Positions 43,235 through 52,193 of a DNA stretch of 64,000 bases are shown here, piece after piece. The notes beneath the pieces are model-generated. The model saw nothing but the letters and a program-made list of their open reading frames with translations. It was not told the origin of the DNA and did no database searches. Position numbers and translations under genes: made by a program. This DNA comes from Miltoncostaea sp963762825 (GTDB lineage Bacteria; Actinomycetota; Thermoleophilia; Miltoncostaeales; Miltoncostaeaceae), in the NCBI GenBank assembly GCA_963762825.1, contig CAVXLZ010000001.1, forward strand, positions 186,001 through 250,000, written 5' to 3'. Each line of letters starts with the position of its first letter. Positions within the stretch are counted from its first letter, which is position 1.

Positions 43235-46200
43235 GCGAACCGACGGCCGTCGATCGCCTGATCCTCGGAGCGCCCGAGCTCCGGACCGCCTGCGAGCGCA
43301 TCGCCGAGGGATCGCGGGTGGGCGGCCTGGCCCTCGCCCGCCCGGCCTGGCCCTACGTGCTCGCCGCCCTGGCCCGCACCAGCGGCCGTTCGCTGCTGGC
43401 GGTGACACCGGGCGACGACGAGGCACGCGACCTCTCCCTCGAGCTCGCCTCGCTCCTCGGCCGCGGCGCCGTTGCCCTGTGGCCGACGCGCGGCGTGCCC
43501 GCGGGGGCCGCCATCGGTCCCTCGCCGCACCTCGTCGGCCAGCGCGCTCGCGCGCTGGCCACCCTCGGCCGCCCTTCGACCGTCGTCGTCGCAGGCGCGC
43601 CGGCGGTGGCCGAGCGGGTCGCGACCATCCACTCGCGCGAGCCGCTGGAGGTCGCGGTCGGGCAGTCGGTCTCGCTCGACGAGCTCGTCGAGCGACTCGT
43701 GGCGATCGGGTACGAGCGCGTGGAGCAGGTGGAGGAGCGGGGCGATCTCTCGGTGCGCGGCGGCATCCTCGACGTCTATCCCTCGACGGCCGACCTGCCG
43801 GCCCGGATCGAGCTGTTCGGCGACGAGATCGAGAGCATGAGGGCCTTCTCGCCCTTCACGCAGCGCACCATCCGTCCGATCAGCCGCCTGGTTGCGTGGC
43901 CGGCCGCAGAGCACACCGGCGACACGATGGACCCGCTCTCCGAGCCGGCCGTGGCCGATGCCGTCGTCGTGCGCCTGGCTCCGTCCGAGCATCCGGCCGC
44001 CCTGCGCGAGGCGGCGGAGCGCCTGGAGGACGAGGCGGCGGCCGGCGCCCTCTCCGACCCCGCGGTGGTGGAGGAGGAGCTCGCGGGACTGGCCGCGCTC
44101 GAGTTGGCGCCGCCCTCTGGCGCCGGCGGAGCGCCGTTCGACGCGATCGAGGCCCGCTTCACGACCCGGTCGCCCTCCGAGGCCGAGGCAGAGCTCGGCA
44201 GGCTCGCACGGGCCGGTCTGCGGGTGGTCGTCGGGTTCGCGCGGCGCGGGGACATGTCGCGGGCGATGGCCCGGATGGAGCGTCTGCGCCCGGAGGAGGT
44301 CGAGCCCGGAGCGCTGCCGTCGCCCGGATCGATCGCTGCGTCGGTGATGGCCGTGCGGGCCGGGTTCGTCTCGCGCGAGCTTGGCCTTGCGATCATCCCC
44401 GAGGAGCGCATCCTGCGCCGCAGCCGACCGGCCTCGCAGCGCGGGCCGGTGGTCGGGAAGCGCCTGGCCAGCTTCATGGACCTCAAGGTCGGCGATCACG
44501 TGGTGCACGAGGACCACGGCATCGGTCGCCTCACCGGCTTCGAGACCCGGACCGTGGCCGGCCTGACACGCGACTACCTGGCCCTGGCCTTCGCAGATGG
44601 CGACCGGCTCTACGTGCCCCACGACCAGCTCGACCGGGTGACGCGCTACGTGGGCTCCGACGGCTCGGCGCCCGCCCTCTCCAAGCTGGGCGGCAAGGCG
44701 TGGGATCGCATGAAGTCGCGCGCACGCGCGGCGGTGCGCGAGATGGCGGGCGAGCTCATCTCCCTCTACGAGGCCCGAGCGGCCGCGGTCGGCTTCGCCT
44801 TCCCGCCCGACGACGAGCTCACCCGGGAACTCGAGCGCAGCTTCGCCCACCGCGAGACGCCCGACCAGCAGCGGGCCATCGATGCGGTGGCCGACGACAT
44901 GGAGCGGCCGCGGCCGATGGACCGGCTGATCTGCGGTGACGTCGGGTTCGGCAAGACCGAGATCGCCATGAGGGCGGCGTTCAAGGCGGCGGCCGCCGGC
45001 AAGCAGGTGCTGATGCTGGTGCCGACGACGATCCTCGCCCAGCAGCACCTTGCGACCTTCCGCGAGCGCTTCGGCGAACTGCCCGTGACCCTCGACATGG
45101 TGAATCGCTTCCGCACCCCGGCCGAGACCAAGGACGTGCTCGCCCGCTACCGGGACGGGCGCCTCGACATCCTGATCGGCACGCACCGGCTCCTGTCGAT
45201 GGACGTCCAGCCCAAGGATCTCGGTCTCGTGATCGTCGACGAGGAGCAGCGCTTCGGCGTCGCGCAGAAGGAGTCGTTGCGACAGCTGAAGCTGCGGGTC
45301 GATGTGCTGGCGATGAGCGCCACCCCGATCCCGCGCACGCTCCAGATCTCCCTCTCAGGGCTCCGTGACATCAGCACGATCGAGACCCCGCCGGCGGGAC
45401 GCCGACCGATCGCGACCCACGTGGGCGAGTACGACGAGGTCCTCGTGGCGGAGGCGCTGCGACGGGAGGCGGCGCGCGGCGGCCAGAGCTTCTTCCTCCA
45501 CAACCGGGTCGAGACGATCCGGGAGGCGGGGGCGATGCTGCGTGGCCTGGTGCCCGAGCTCAGGTTCCTGGAGGCCCATGGCCAGATGGCCGAGCACGAG
45601 CTCGAGGACGTGATGCTCTCGTTCGTGCGGGGGGAGGCCGACGTGCTCGTGGCGACCACGATCATCGAGTCGGGCCTCGACATCCCCCGCGCCAACACGC
45701 TGATCGTGGATCGCGCCGACCAGCTCGGCCTGTCGCAGCTCTACCAGATCCGTGGCCGGGTCGGCCGATCCGATGTGACGGCGCACGCCTATCTGCTCTA
45801 CCCCGACGCGGCCTCGCTGACGAGGGAGGCCTCCTCGCGCCTGCGCGCACTCGCCGACTACACCGAGCTCGGCAGCGGCCTCAGGATCGCGATGCGCGAT
45901 CTGGAGATACGCGGCGCCGGCAACCTGCTCGGCGACGAGCAGAGCGGGCACGTTGCGGCGATCGGCTTCGAGCTCTACCTCGAGATGCTCAACGAGGCAG
46001 TCCTGCGCGGGCAGGGGCAGGCGCCCCCCGAGCGCGAGGTGCGGGTCAACATCGCCGTATCGGCCTACATCCCGACCGACTACGTGCCGCTCGAGACGGC
46101 GAAGATCGATCTCCATCGAAGGATCGCGCTGGCCGCCGACCTCGGGGAGATCTCCACCCTCCGAGATGAGATCGAGGACCGCTTCGGTCCGATCCCGGCG

Positions 46201-46476
46201 GCGGTCGAGTCGCTGCTGACCGTCCAGCGCGTCCGGGTGAAGCTGCGCGCAACCGGCGCCAGTCAGATCGCGGTCCGTTCGGGACGCGTCACGGTGGGCC
46301 CTGTGAGCCTGACGAGCCAGCAGCTTCGGGCCCTGCGGGAGGCCGAGCCCCGCGCGAACTACGCGGGCAGCGAGCAGGTGGTCTCCCTGCCCGTCGGCAG
46401 TGCGCCCTCGGAGCGTCTCGCTGCCGCCGAGGCCGCCTTGGACGCGCTCGCGGGAGCTACTCCCGTCGCCGCGTGA
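43231..46476 (+). CDS. mfd: Transcription-repair coupling factor Mfd
   Basis: DNA translocase that removes stalled RNA polymerase and recruits UvrA. The 1081-residue protein has an N-terminal UvrB-like part (1-350), a CarD-like RNAP-interaction domain (VGDHVVHEDHGIGRLTGFE near 419), the helicase core with Walker A GDVGFGKT near 570, the DEEQ box in VIVDEEQRFGVAQKE near 670, ATTIIESGLDIPRAN, and a C-terminal TRCF domain. GTG start, overlapping pth. Slightly shorter than E. coli Mfd but complete. Confidence 0.97.
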   Translation: MSEPTAVDRLILGAPELRTACERIAEGSRVGGLALARPAWPYVLAALARTSGRSLLAVTPGDDEARDLSLELASLLGRGAVALWPTRGVPAGAAIGPSPHLVGQRARALATLGRPSTVVVAGAPAVAERVATIHSREPLEVAVGQSVSLDELVERLVAIGYERVEQVEERGDLSVRGGILDVYPSTADLPARIELFGDEIESMRAFSPFTQRTIRPISRLVAWPAAEHTGDTMDPLSEPAVADAVVVRLAPSEHPAALREAAERLEDEAAAGALSDPAVVEEELAGLAALELAPPSGAGGAPFDAIEARFTTRSPSEAEAELGRLARAGLRVVVGFARRGDMSRAMARMERLRPEEVEPGALPSPGSIAASVMAVRAGFVSRELGLAIIPEERILRRSRPASQRGPVVGKRLASFMDLKVGDHVVHEDHGIGRLTGFETRTVAGLTRDYLALAFADGDRLYVPHDQLDRVTRYVGSDGSAPALSKLGGKAWDRMKSRARAAVREMAGELISLYEARAAAVGFAFPPDDELTRELERSFAHRETPDQQRAIDAVADDMERPRPMDRLICGDVGFGKTEIAMRAAFKAAAAGKQVLMLVPTTILAQQHLATFRERFGELPVTLDMVNRFRTPAETKDVLARYRDGRLDILIGTHRLLSMDVQPKDLGLVIVDEEQRFGVAQKESLRQLKLRVDVLAMSATPIPRTLQISLSGLRDISTIETPPAGRRPIATHVGEYDEVLVAEALRREAARGGQSFFLHNRVETIREAGAMLRGLVPELRFLEAHGQMAEHELEDVMLSFVRGEADVLVATTIIESGLDIPRANTLIVDRADQLGLSQLYQIRGRVGRSDVTAHAYLLYPDAASLTREASSRLRALADYTELGSGLRIAMRDLEIRGAGNLLGDEQSGHVAAIGFELYLEMLNEAVLRGQGQAPPEREVRVNIAVSAYIPTDYVPLETAKIDLHRRIALAADLGEISTLRDEIEDRFGPIPAAVESLLTVQRVRVKLRATGASQIAVRSGRVTVGPVSLTSQQLRALREAEPRANYAGSEQVVSLPVGSAPSERLAAAEAALDALAGATPVAA

Positions 46477-46486
46477 CGCCGCGACT

Positions 46487-46514
46487 AAGGTCGGGCGGCC
46501 GCGCGGCCGACCTT
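46487..46514 (+). terminator. Hairpin after mfd
   Basis: Arms AAGGTCGG and CCGACCTT enclose a GC-rich 12-base loop, 11 bases past the mfd stop. No T tract follows, so efficiency is unclear. Confidence 0.5.
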
Positions 46515-46573
46515 CCCTAGCGCCCTCTCCAATCGCTTAAACCCGCCCTAACCGGGGCCCCGAAACGAGGTGC

Positions 46574-46579
46574 TACCAT
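46574..46579 (+). promoter_or_regulatory. Extended -10 of parvulin gene (TACCAT)
   Basis: TGCTACCAT ends ten bases before the GTG start. Same extended form as before clpC and pspA. Confidence 0.5.
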
Positions 46580-46589
46580 CGCCCCCGTC

Positions 46590-47654
46590 GTGACGAAGAT
46601 CAACCGCAGATCGCCGCTCTTCGCGGGGTTCCTCGTCGGCCTCGCGGCCCTGGGGTCCACCGGTCTCCTCCTCATCTCGGGGTGTGGCGACGATCAGTCT
46701 TCGTCCCTCCCGGCAGGGGTGGTGGCGCGCGTCGGCGACGCTCCGATCAGCGAGAAGGAACTCGCGGCGACGATCGACCAGAGCCGGGCCCAGGCCAAGG
46801 AGCAGGGCCAGACCCTGCCGGCGGTCGGCGAGGACGGATTCGACCAGGTGCGCCAGCAGGCGCTCCAGCAGCTGATCCAGCAGGAGGTGGTCAGCTCCGA
46901 GGCCCGCAAGTGCGGCAAGCCGTGCGCTGTGAGCGCGAAGGCGATCAATCAGGAGCTCACCCGGATTCGGGACACGAACTTCAACAAGTCGCAGAAGGAG
47001 TTCGACGCCTTCCTCAAGAAGAGCAAGATCACGAAGGCCGGCGCCCGCGACATCGTCAGGAACCAGCTCCAGCAGCAGAAGCTGCTCGACCACGTCACCC
47101 GCGGGGTCCGCTTCACCGATGCGGAGGCGAAGGCCTACTACGAGGCCAACTCGAGTCAGTTCACGGTGCCGGCGGGCCGTACCGCGCGCCACATCCTGGT
47201 GGCGACGAAGGCCGAGGCCGACAAGATCCGGGCCGAGGCGACCCTCGCGAACTTCGGGGAGCTGGCCACGGCCAACTCGACCGACACCGGCTCAGCCCAG
47301 CAGGGCGGCGACCTCGGTCAGATCCAGAAGGGTCAGCTCGTCCCCGAGTTCGAGAAGGTCGCGTTCTCGCTGAAGGACGGGGAGATCTCGCAGCCCGTCA
47401 AGACCCAGTTCGGGTGGCACATCATCACCGTGGAGATCACGAAGGCCTCGACCACCTCGTACGCCGATGCCAAGGCGGGGATCAAGTCGAGCCAGCTGCA
47501 GGCGAAGCGCCAGACCGAGTGGACCAAGTGGGGCGAGGAGACGCTCAAGAAGGCCGAGGAGAGCACCGTCTACGCCGACGACAGCCTCAAGCCCCCGGCG
47601 ACCACCGCGCCCGAGGCGCCGGTCACCGCTCCGACCGAGACTCCGGCTCCCTAG
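46590..47654 (+). CDS. Parvulin-type peptidyl-prolyl isomerase lipoprotein (PrsA/SurA-like)
   Basis: Exported folding factor. The 354 residues begin with a signal peptide ending in the lipobox LISGC, so the mature protein is probably lipid-anchored. A SurA-N-like helical domain follows (ISEKELAATIDQSRAQAKEQ, CAVSAKAINQELTRI), then a parvulin domain (about 195-290: RTARHILVATKAEAD, GGDLGQIQKGQLVPEFEKVA, QPVKTQFGWHIITV). The C-terminus is Pro/Thr-rich. Clients are likely secreted proteins such as those encoded elsewhere in this window. Confidence 0.92.
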   Translation: MTKINRRSPLFAGFLVGLAALGSTGLLLISGCGDDQSSSLPAGVVARVGDAPISEKELAATIDQSRAQAKEQGQTLPAVGEDGFDQVRQQALQQLIQQEVVSSEARKCGKPCAVSAKAINQELTRIRDTNFNKSQKEFDAFLKKSKITKAGARDIVRNQLQQQKLLDHVTRGVRFTDAEAKAYYEANSSQFTVPAGRTARHILVATKAEADKIRAEATLANFGELATANSTDTGSAQQGGDLGQIQKGQLVPEFEKVAFSLKDGEISQPVKTQFGWHIITVEITKASTTSYADAKAGIKSSQLQAKRQTEWTKWGEETLKKAEESTVYADDSLKPPATTAPEAPVTAPTETPAP

Positions 47655-47710
47655 AGAAGGCTCCTCGTAGGGCGCAGCCGGTCGGCGCGCCCTACCGGTA
47701 TCGAGCCGCG

Positions 47711-47716
47711 TAGGCT
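47711..47716 (+). promoter_or_regulatory. -10 box of mazG (TAGGCT)
   Basis: TAGGCT ends seven bases before the mazG ATG with no ribosome-binding site between them, suggesting a leaderless transcript. Confidence 0.45.
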
Positions 47717-47723
47717 CCCACCC

Positions 47724-48731
47724 ATGATCCGCGTCGCAGGCCTCGGCACGGGGGCGCCCGAATCCCTTCCGGCGGTCGCCCTCTCCGCCGCCGCCGAGGC
47801 CTCGCGAGTGATGGCTCCCGAGTTGGCGCCCGGGCTCCGTGCGGCTCTTGGTCCAATTGGACCCGAGCCGTTGGTCCAATTGGACCGACTCCCAGACGAC
47901 GTGCTGATCCTCGCCCCCGACATCGAGGCCCATCGCATCGCGGAACGTCTCCCGCAGGCGAGCACGATCCCCGACCGGGACGCGCTGAGGGCCCGCGCCA
48001 TCGGTGCCGAGGTGGCCGCACTCGCACAGGTCGGGATGCGCCTTCGCCGCGAGTGCCCGTGGGATCGTGAGCAGACGGCTGAGACGATCGTGCCCCACAC
48101 GATCGAAGAGGCATTCGAGGTGGCCGACGCGATCGCGGCCGGAGGAGCCGGCCTCGCCGACGAGCTGGGCGACCTGCTCTTCCAGACGGTCTTCCTCGCC
48201 CAGCTCCTCGAGGAGGTTGGCGGAGCTGACCTGGCGACGGTGGCGCGAGGCCAGTGCGACAAGCTGATCCGTCGACATCCCCATGTATACGGCGACACCG
48301 TCGCCGAGACCGCGTCCGGTGTGGTGGACGTCTGGGAGAGGCGCAAGCGCGAAGAGCGAGCCGACCAGGGGATCTTCCACGAGCTTCCCCCAGGGCTGCC
48401 GTCTCTCGCGTTCGCCACGAAGGTCCAGAAGCGAGCTGCGGCCGTCGGCTTCGATTTCCCCGACGTGGCGTCATCGCTCTCGAAGATCGAGGAGGAGACG
48501 GCCGAGTTGCGGGTTGATCCGGGCCCTCGGGAGCTCGGCGACGTCCTGTTCGCGGCCGTGGGCGCGGCGCGGGCCGTGGGTGCCGATCCCGAGCTCGCCC
48601 TGCGGGCATCGGCTCAACGCTTTCGTGAGCGGGTGAGCCGGGCCGCTCAACTCGCCGCCGCGATTGGCGAGGAGTTCACTGGGCTCTCATCCGAGAGGCA
48701 GCTCCACTGGTATCAGGAGGCCAGGCGATGA
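47724..48731 (+). CDS. mazG: MazG nucleotide pyrophosphohydrolase
   Basis: House-cleaning enzyme hydrolysing (d)NTPs to monophosphates. The 335 residues carry an N-terminal part of about 90 residues and two MazG domains: the first with LRRECPWDREQTAETIVPHT, IEEAFEVADAI and ADELGDLLFQTVF, the second with FATKVQKRAAAVGFDFPDV, KIEEETAEL and ELGDVLFAAVG. The EExxE and D/ExxD metal motifs are present. Two perfect GGTCCAATTGGACC palindromes lie inside the N-terminal coding part, read as PIGPEPLVQLD. The stop overlaps pgi. Confidence 0.93.
   Translation: MIRVAGLGTGAPESLPAVALSAAAEASRVMAPELAPGLRAALGPIGPEPLVQLDRLPDDVLILAPDIEAHRIAERLPQASTIPDRDALRARAIGAEVAALAQVGMRLRRECPWDREQTAETIVPHTIEEAFEVADAIAAGGAGLADELGDLLFQTVFLAQLLEEVGGADLATVARGQCDKLIRRHPHVYGDTVAETASGVVDVWERRKREERADQGIFHELPPGLPSLAFATKVQKRAAAVGFDFPDVASSLSKIEEETAELRVDPGPRELGDVLFAAVGAARAVGADPELALRASAQRFRERVSRAAQLAAAIGEEFTGLSSERQLHWYQEARR
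47850..47886. repeat. Pair of 14-bp palindromes inside mazG
   Basis: GGTCCAATTGGACC at 47850-47863 and again at 47873-47886, each a perfect palindrome, centres 23 bases apart. AT-rich compared with the surrounding coding sequence. A closely similar pair lies near 51.56 kb. Confidence 0.85.
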
Positions 48732-50350
48732 TCACCCGGACCGACGAGTGGAAAGCGCTGACCGCGCACGCATCGGCGGTCCGCGACCTGCACCTGCGCG
48801 AGCTCTTCGAGCGGGACTCAGGACGAGGAGTGGAGCTGACGCTCGACGTCGGCGATCTCCACCTCGACTACTCCAAGAACCGTGTCGAGCGGCGAACCCT
48901 GGCGCTCCTCGTCTCTCTGGCAGAGCGCGCCGGGGTGTCGCGCCGCGCCGACGCCATGTTCCGCGGCGACCGCATCAACGTGACCGAAGGGCGTCCCGTC
49001 CTGCACGTGGCGCTGCGCGCGCCCCGCGATGCGGTGATCGCGGTCGATGGTCACAACGTCGTGCCCGACGTCCACGAGGTGCTCGACCGTATGGACGATC
49101 TCGCCCACCGAGTGCGTTCGGGGGCGTGGGTCGGAGCCACCGGGAAGCGCATCCGCAACGTGGTCAACATCGGCATCGGCGGGTCGGATCTCGGTCCTGC
49201 GATGGCCTACCGCGCCCTCCGAGACATTGCCGACCCAGCCCTTCGCGTCCGCTTCGTCTCGAACGTGGACGGCAGCGACATCGGGGACGCCGTCGAGGGC
49301 CTCGATGCTGCGGAGACCCTCTTCATCGTCTCCTCCAAGACCTTCACGACCATCGAGACGCTCACCAATGCCCGCTCCGCGCGGGAGTGGCTGGTGAGCG
49401 CCCTCGGCGACCCGGACGCGGTGCGCCACCACTTCGTCGCCGTCTCCACCAACGCCGCCGAGGTCTCGGCCTTCGGCATCGACACGACGGACATGCTCGG
49501 CTTCTGGGACTGGGTCGGCGGCCGCTACTCGCTCGATTCGGCGATCGGGCTCTCGCTGGCGATCGCCATCGGCCCGGAGCACTTCCGGGAGATGCTCGCC
49601 GGATTCCACCTGATGGACGAGCACTTCCGAACAGCCCCTCTCGAAGCCAACATGCCGGTGATCATGGGCTTGCTCGGCGTCTGGAACTCGGAGTTCCTCG
49701 GAGCGCAGACCCACGCCGTGCTGCCCTACAGCGAGCGCCTCGGCCGTTTCCCGGCCTATCTCCAGCAGCTCGACATGGAGAGCAACGGGAAGTCGATCGA
49801 CCTCCACGGCCGGCCGGTGGAGACCGGGACGGGGCCGATCGTCTGGGGGGAGCCGGGCACCAACGGCCAGCACGCCTTCTATCAGCTCATCCACCAGGGC
49901 ACCCGTCTCGTGCCGAGCGACCTGATCGGCATCTGCCGACCGCATGCCGACATGGGCGACCACCACGATCTCCTGATGGCGAACCTCTTCGCGCAGGCGG
50001 AAGCCCTGGCGTTCGGCAAGAGCGCCGAAGAGGTCGCAGCCGAGGGCGTGGCTCCGCCGCTCGTGCCGCACCGGACATTCCCGGGCAATCGTCCGACCAA
50101 CGTGATCCTGGCCGACGCTCTGACGCCGGCCGTCCTCGGGCAGCTCATCGCGCTCTATGAGCACAAGGTCTTCGTCCAGGGTGTGATCTGGGGGATCAAC
50201 TCCTTCGATCAGTGGGGGGTGGAGCTCGGCAAGGTCCTCGCGGGCAGGATCGCCCCCGAGCTGACCGTCGCCGAGATGCCCGACCTGCGCCACGACAGCT
50301 CGACGAACGCCCTGATCCGCCGCTATCGCGCCCAACGAGGGAGAGACTGA
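48728..50350 (+). CDS. pgi: Glucose-6-phosphate isomerase
   Basis: Interconverts glucose 6-phosphate and fructose 6-phosphate. The 540-residue protein has NIGIGGSDLGPAMAYRAL, SSKTFTTIETLTNA, the LQQLDMESNGKSID signature and QLIHQGTRLVP near the end, with the catalytic Glu, His and Lys regions present. Start overlaps mazG (ATGA) and its stop shares one base with gndA. Its place before 6-phosphogluconate dehydrogenase links glycolysis and the pentose phosphate pathway. Confidence 0.96.
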   Translation: MITRTDEWKALTAHASAVRDLHLRELFERDSGRGVELTLDVGDLHLDYSKNRVERRTLALLVSLAERAGVSRRADAMFRGDRINVTEGRPVLHVALRAPRDAVIAVDGHNVVPDVHEVLDRMDDLAHRVRSGAWVGATGKRIRNVVNIGIGGSDLGPAMAYRALRDIADPALRVRFVSNVDGSDIGDAVEGLDAAETLFIVSSKTFTTIETLTNARSAREWLVSALGDPDAVRHHFVAVSTNAAEVSAFGIDTTDMLGFWDWVGGRYSLDSAIGLSLAIAIGPEHFREMLAGFHLMDEHFRTAPLEANMPVIMGLLGVWNSEFLGAQTHAVLPYSERLGRFPAYLQQLDMESNGKSIDLHGRPVETGTGPIVWGEPGTNGQHAFYQLIHQGTRLVPSDLIGICRPHADMGDHHDLLMANLFAQAEALAFGKSAEEVAAEGVAPPLVPHRTFPGNRPTNVILADALTPAVLGQLIALYEHKVFVQGVIWGINSFDQWGVELGKVLAGRIAPELTVAEMPDLRHDSSTNALIRRYRAQRGRD

Positions 50351-51366
50351 TGCAACTCGGGATGATCGGACTTGGCCGGATGGGGGCGAACATCGTGCGT
50401 CGCCTGATGCGCGACGGGCATGAGTGCGTGGTCTTCGACCTGAACGCCGACGCGGTCGCCGAGCTTCAGGCCGAGGGAGCTGTGGGTGCGAGCTCGCTCG
50501 CCGACCTCGCCGGCAAGCTGACCGCCCCGCGCGCGGCCTGGATCATGGTGCCCGCCGCCTACGCGGGGGCGACGGCGATGGAACTCGCCGACCACCTGGA
50601 GCCCGACGACACGATCATCGACGGAGGCAACAGCTACTACCGCGACGACGTGGAGAGGGCGGCCGAGCTCGCGCCGCGGGGGATCCACTACCTCGATGTG
50701 GGCACCAGCGGTGGCGTGTTCGGGCTGGAGCGCGGCTTCTGCATGATGATCGGGGGCGACTCCGCTGCCGTGCAGCGCCTCGACCCGATCTTCCGCACGC
50801 TCGCCCCGGGCGTGGCGGCGGCCGAGCGCACCCCCGGCCGCAGCGGCGATCTCGCCCAGCCCGAGATGGGATATCTGCACTGCGGCCCGGCGGGCGCCGG
50901 GCACTTCGTGAAGATGGTCCACAACGGCATCGAGTACGGGGTGATGGCCGCCTACGCCGAGGGCATGGCCATCCTGGAGAAGGCGAACGTCGGCGCGGCC
51001 GAACAAGTGCATGATGCCGAGACCACGCCGCTGCGCGATCCCCAGTACTACCGCTACGACATCGACACCGCCGCAGTCGCCGAGGTCTGGCGGCGCGGCA
51101 GCGTCATCTCGTCGTGGCTCCTCGACCTGACCGCGATCGCGCTGAACGAGGATCCGGCACTCAGCGAGTTCAGCGGGAGGGTCTCCGACTCGGGCGAGGG
51201 GCGCTGGACGGTGATGGCGGCGGTGGACGAGGGAGTACCGGCGCACGTTCTCACCGCGGCGCTCTTCGAGCGCTTCAGCTCGCGCGGCGAGTCGGACTTC
51301 GCCGACAAGCTTCTGTCCGCCATGCGCAAGCAGTTCGGCGGGCATCACGAGAAGCCCGCCTCCTGA
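50350..51366 (+). CDS. gndA: 6-phosphogluconate dehydrogenase, short (GndA-like) form
   Basis: Oxidative decarboxylation of 6-phosphogluconate to ribulose 5-phosphate. The 338-residue protein is of the short, usually NAD-preferring type: dinucleotide fold MQLGMIGLGRMGANIVRRLM, IDGGNSYYRDDVERA, the substrate loop DVGTSGGVFGLERGFCMMIG and the catalytic Lys in KMVHNGIEYG. The domain after residue 180 is a single helical unit rather than the doubled one of the long form. Cofactor preference is inferred. Confidence 0.93.
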   Translation: MQLGMIGLGRMGANIVRRLMRDGHECVVFDLNADAVAELQAEGAVGASSLADLAGKLTAPRAAWIMVPAAYAGATAMELADHLEPDDTIIDGGNSYYRDDVERAAELAPRGIHYLDVGTSGGVFGLERGFCMMIGGDSAAVQRLDPIFRTLAPGVAAAERTPGRSGDLAQPEMGYLHCGPAGAGHFVKMVHNGIEYGVMAAYAEGMAILEKANVGAAEQVHDAETTPLRDPQYYRYDIDTAAVAEVWRRGSVISSWLLDLTAIALNEDPALSEFSGRVSDSGEGRWTVMAAVDEGVPAHVLTAALFERFSSRGESDFADKLLSAMRKQFGGHHEKPAS

Positions 51367-51417
51367 GCGTCCCGTAGACACCTCGTGGAGACGACGACCA
51401 AGAGGTAGGCAACGGCA

Positions 51418-51439
51418 CCGGGGCCGGGGACGGCCCCGG
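51418..51439 (+). terminator. Hairpin after gndA
   Basis: Arms CCGGGGCC and GGCCCCGG with a 6-base loop, about 50 bases past the gndA stop. No T tract. Confidence 0.45.
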
Positions 51440-51550
51440 GAGTCAGGGGGATCGGCCGAGGCCCCGGGCGTGGCTGCGGGCCAGGCTGGTCCGTTCTCGC
51501 GACACGACCCCGGTGGGCTCGGCCGGTGTGTCGGGGCGTGTTCGCCGGGG

Positions 51551-51588
51551 TGTCCAATTGGACCTCGACGTCTCGCCCAATTGCGACC
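51551..51588. repeat. Second palindrome pair, one member degenerate
   Basis: TGTCCAATTGGACC (51551-51564) and CGCCCAATTGCGACC (about 51574-51588), with centres 23 bases apart, the same spacing as the pair in mazG. The second member keeps the CCAATTG core. Confidence 0.75.
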
Positions 51589-51665
51589 CGAACAGGCACC
51601 GGGGAGGCCCGGTTCCGGCACACGTTCATCGCCACCGGATCCTCGTCCTCTGCCAGTCTCGAGGT

Positions 51666-52187
51666 GTGGCGCGCAGCTTCTACAAGGGTGAGCCACTCGG
51701 AAAGACACCGGCATGCGCGATCTGCGTCGGGGCGGGTCGAGGGACGCGGGCCGAGTTGCACCTCCCCTGTGGCGTGCGGGTATGGCTCTGCGAGGCCCAT
51801 CGTTCGGACGAGTTCATCACCCGGCGGGCGGGCCGGGATCTGGTGGCGTCCCTGTTCCACGCCTGGTCCTCGGCGGGGTGCCTGACGGCGTCGCGCTCGC
51901 GGGCGCTCGATCTACATCGGGCCCGCCTCACGGGGCCGCCACCGGTCCACCATCGCCCGGGCTCCTACTCCTGGGCAGCCCTCCGGGCGGAGGCGGAGGC
52001 GGCGTTCGCGGCCGGCGAGCCTCCGGCGCGTGCGATCGGTCGCCTTCGCACGCGCGCTTCCGCCCGGGGCGAGGCTCGTCCGCCCTCCACCCGCACCATG
52101 CGCCGGTGGTTCCGGGAGGGGCGCTGGCTCGAGCCCGGTGGATCTCCGCGCTCCCCCTCCCCGGGCCCGGACGGGCCCGGGGAGCCT
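51666..52187 (+). CDS. Cys-rich conserved protein with no stop codon before the next gene (end approximate)
   Basis: From GTG the frame reads VARSFYKGEPLGKTPACAIC, then LHLPCGVRVWLCEAHRSDEF, GRDLVASLFHAWSSAGCLTA and STRTMRRWFREGRW. The CxxC/C/CxxH pattern suggests a zinc site, followed by helices with a possible DNA-binding end. Similar short proteins occur in Thermoleophilia, but no named family is recognised. The protein should end near WLEP (about 52140), yet this frame has no stop until 54206, antisense to the nucleotidase gene. A lost stop or indel is suspected; the end given is a guess. Confidence 0.6.
52157..52184. terminator. Strong GC hairpin between convergent genes
   Basis: CTCCCCGGGCCC and GGGCCCGGGGAG form a perfect 12-base stem with a GGAC loop. 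It lies ten bases past the nucleotidase stop and could end transcription from both sides. Confidence 0.65.
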
Positions 52188-52193
52188 CCGAGG

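Larger units (their letters stand above)
51367..51665. other. Intergenic region with second palindrome pair
   Basis: About 300 bases without a convincing gene. It contains the post-gndA hairpin, the second palindrome pair (51551-51588), and no obvious promoter for the downstream gene. Confidence 0.5.
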
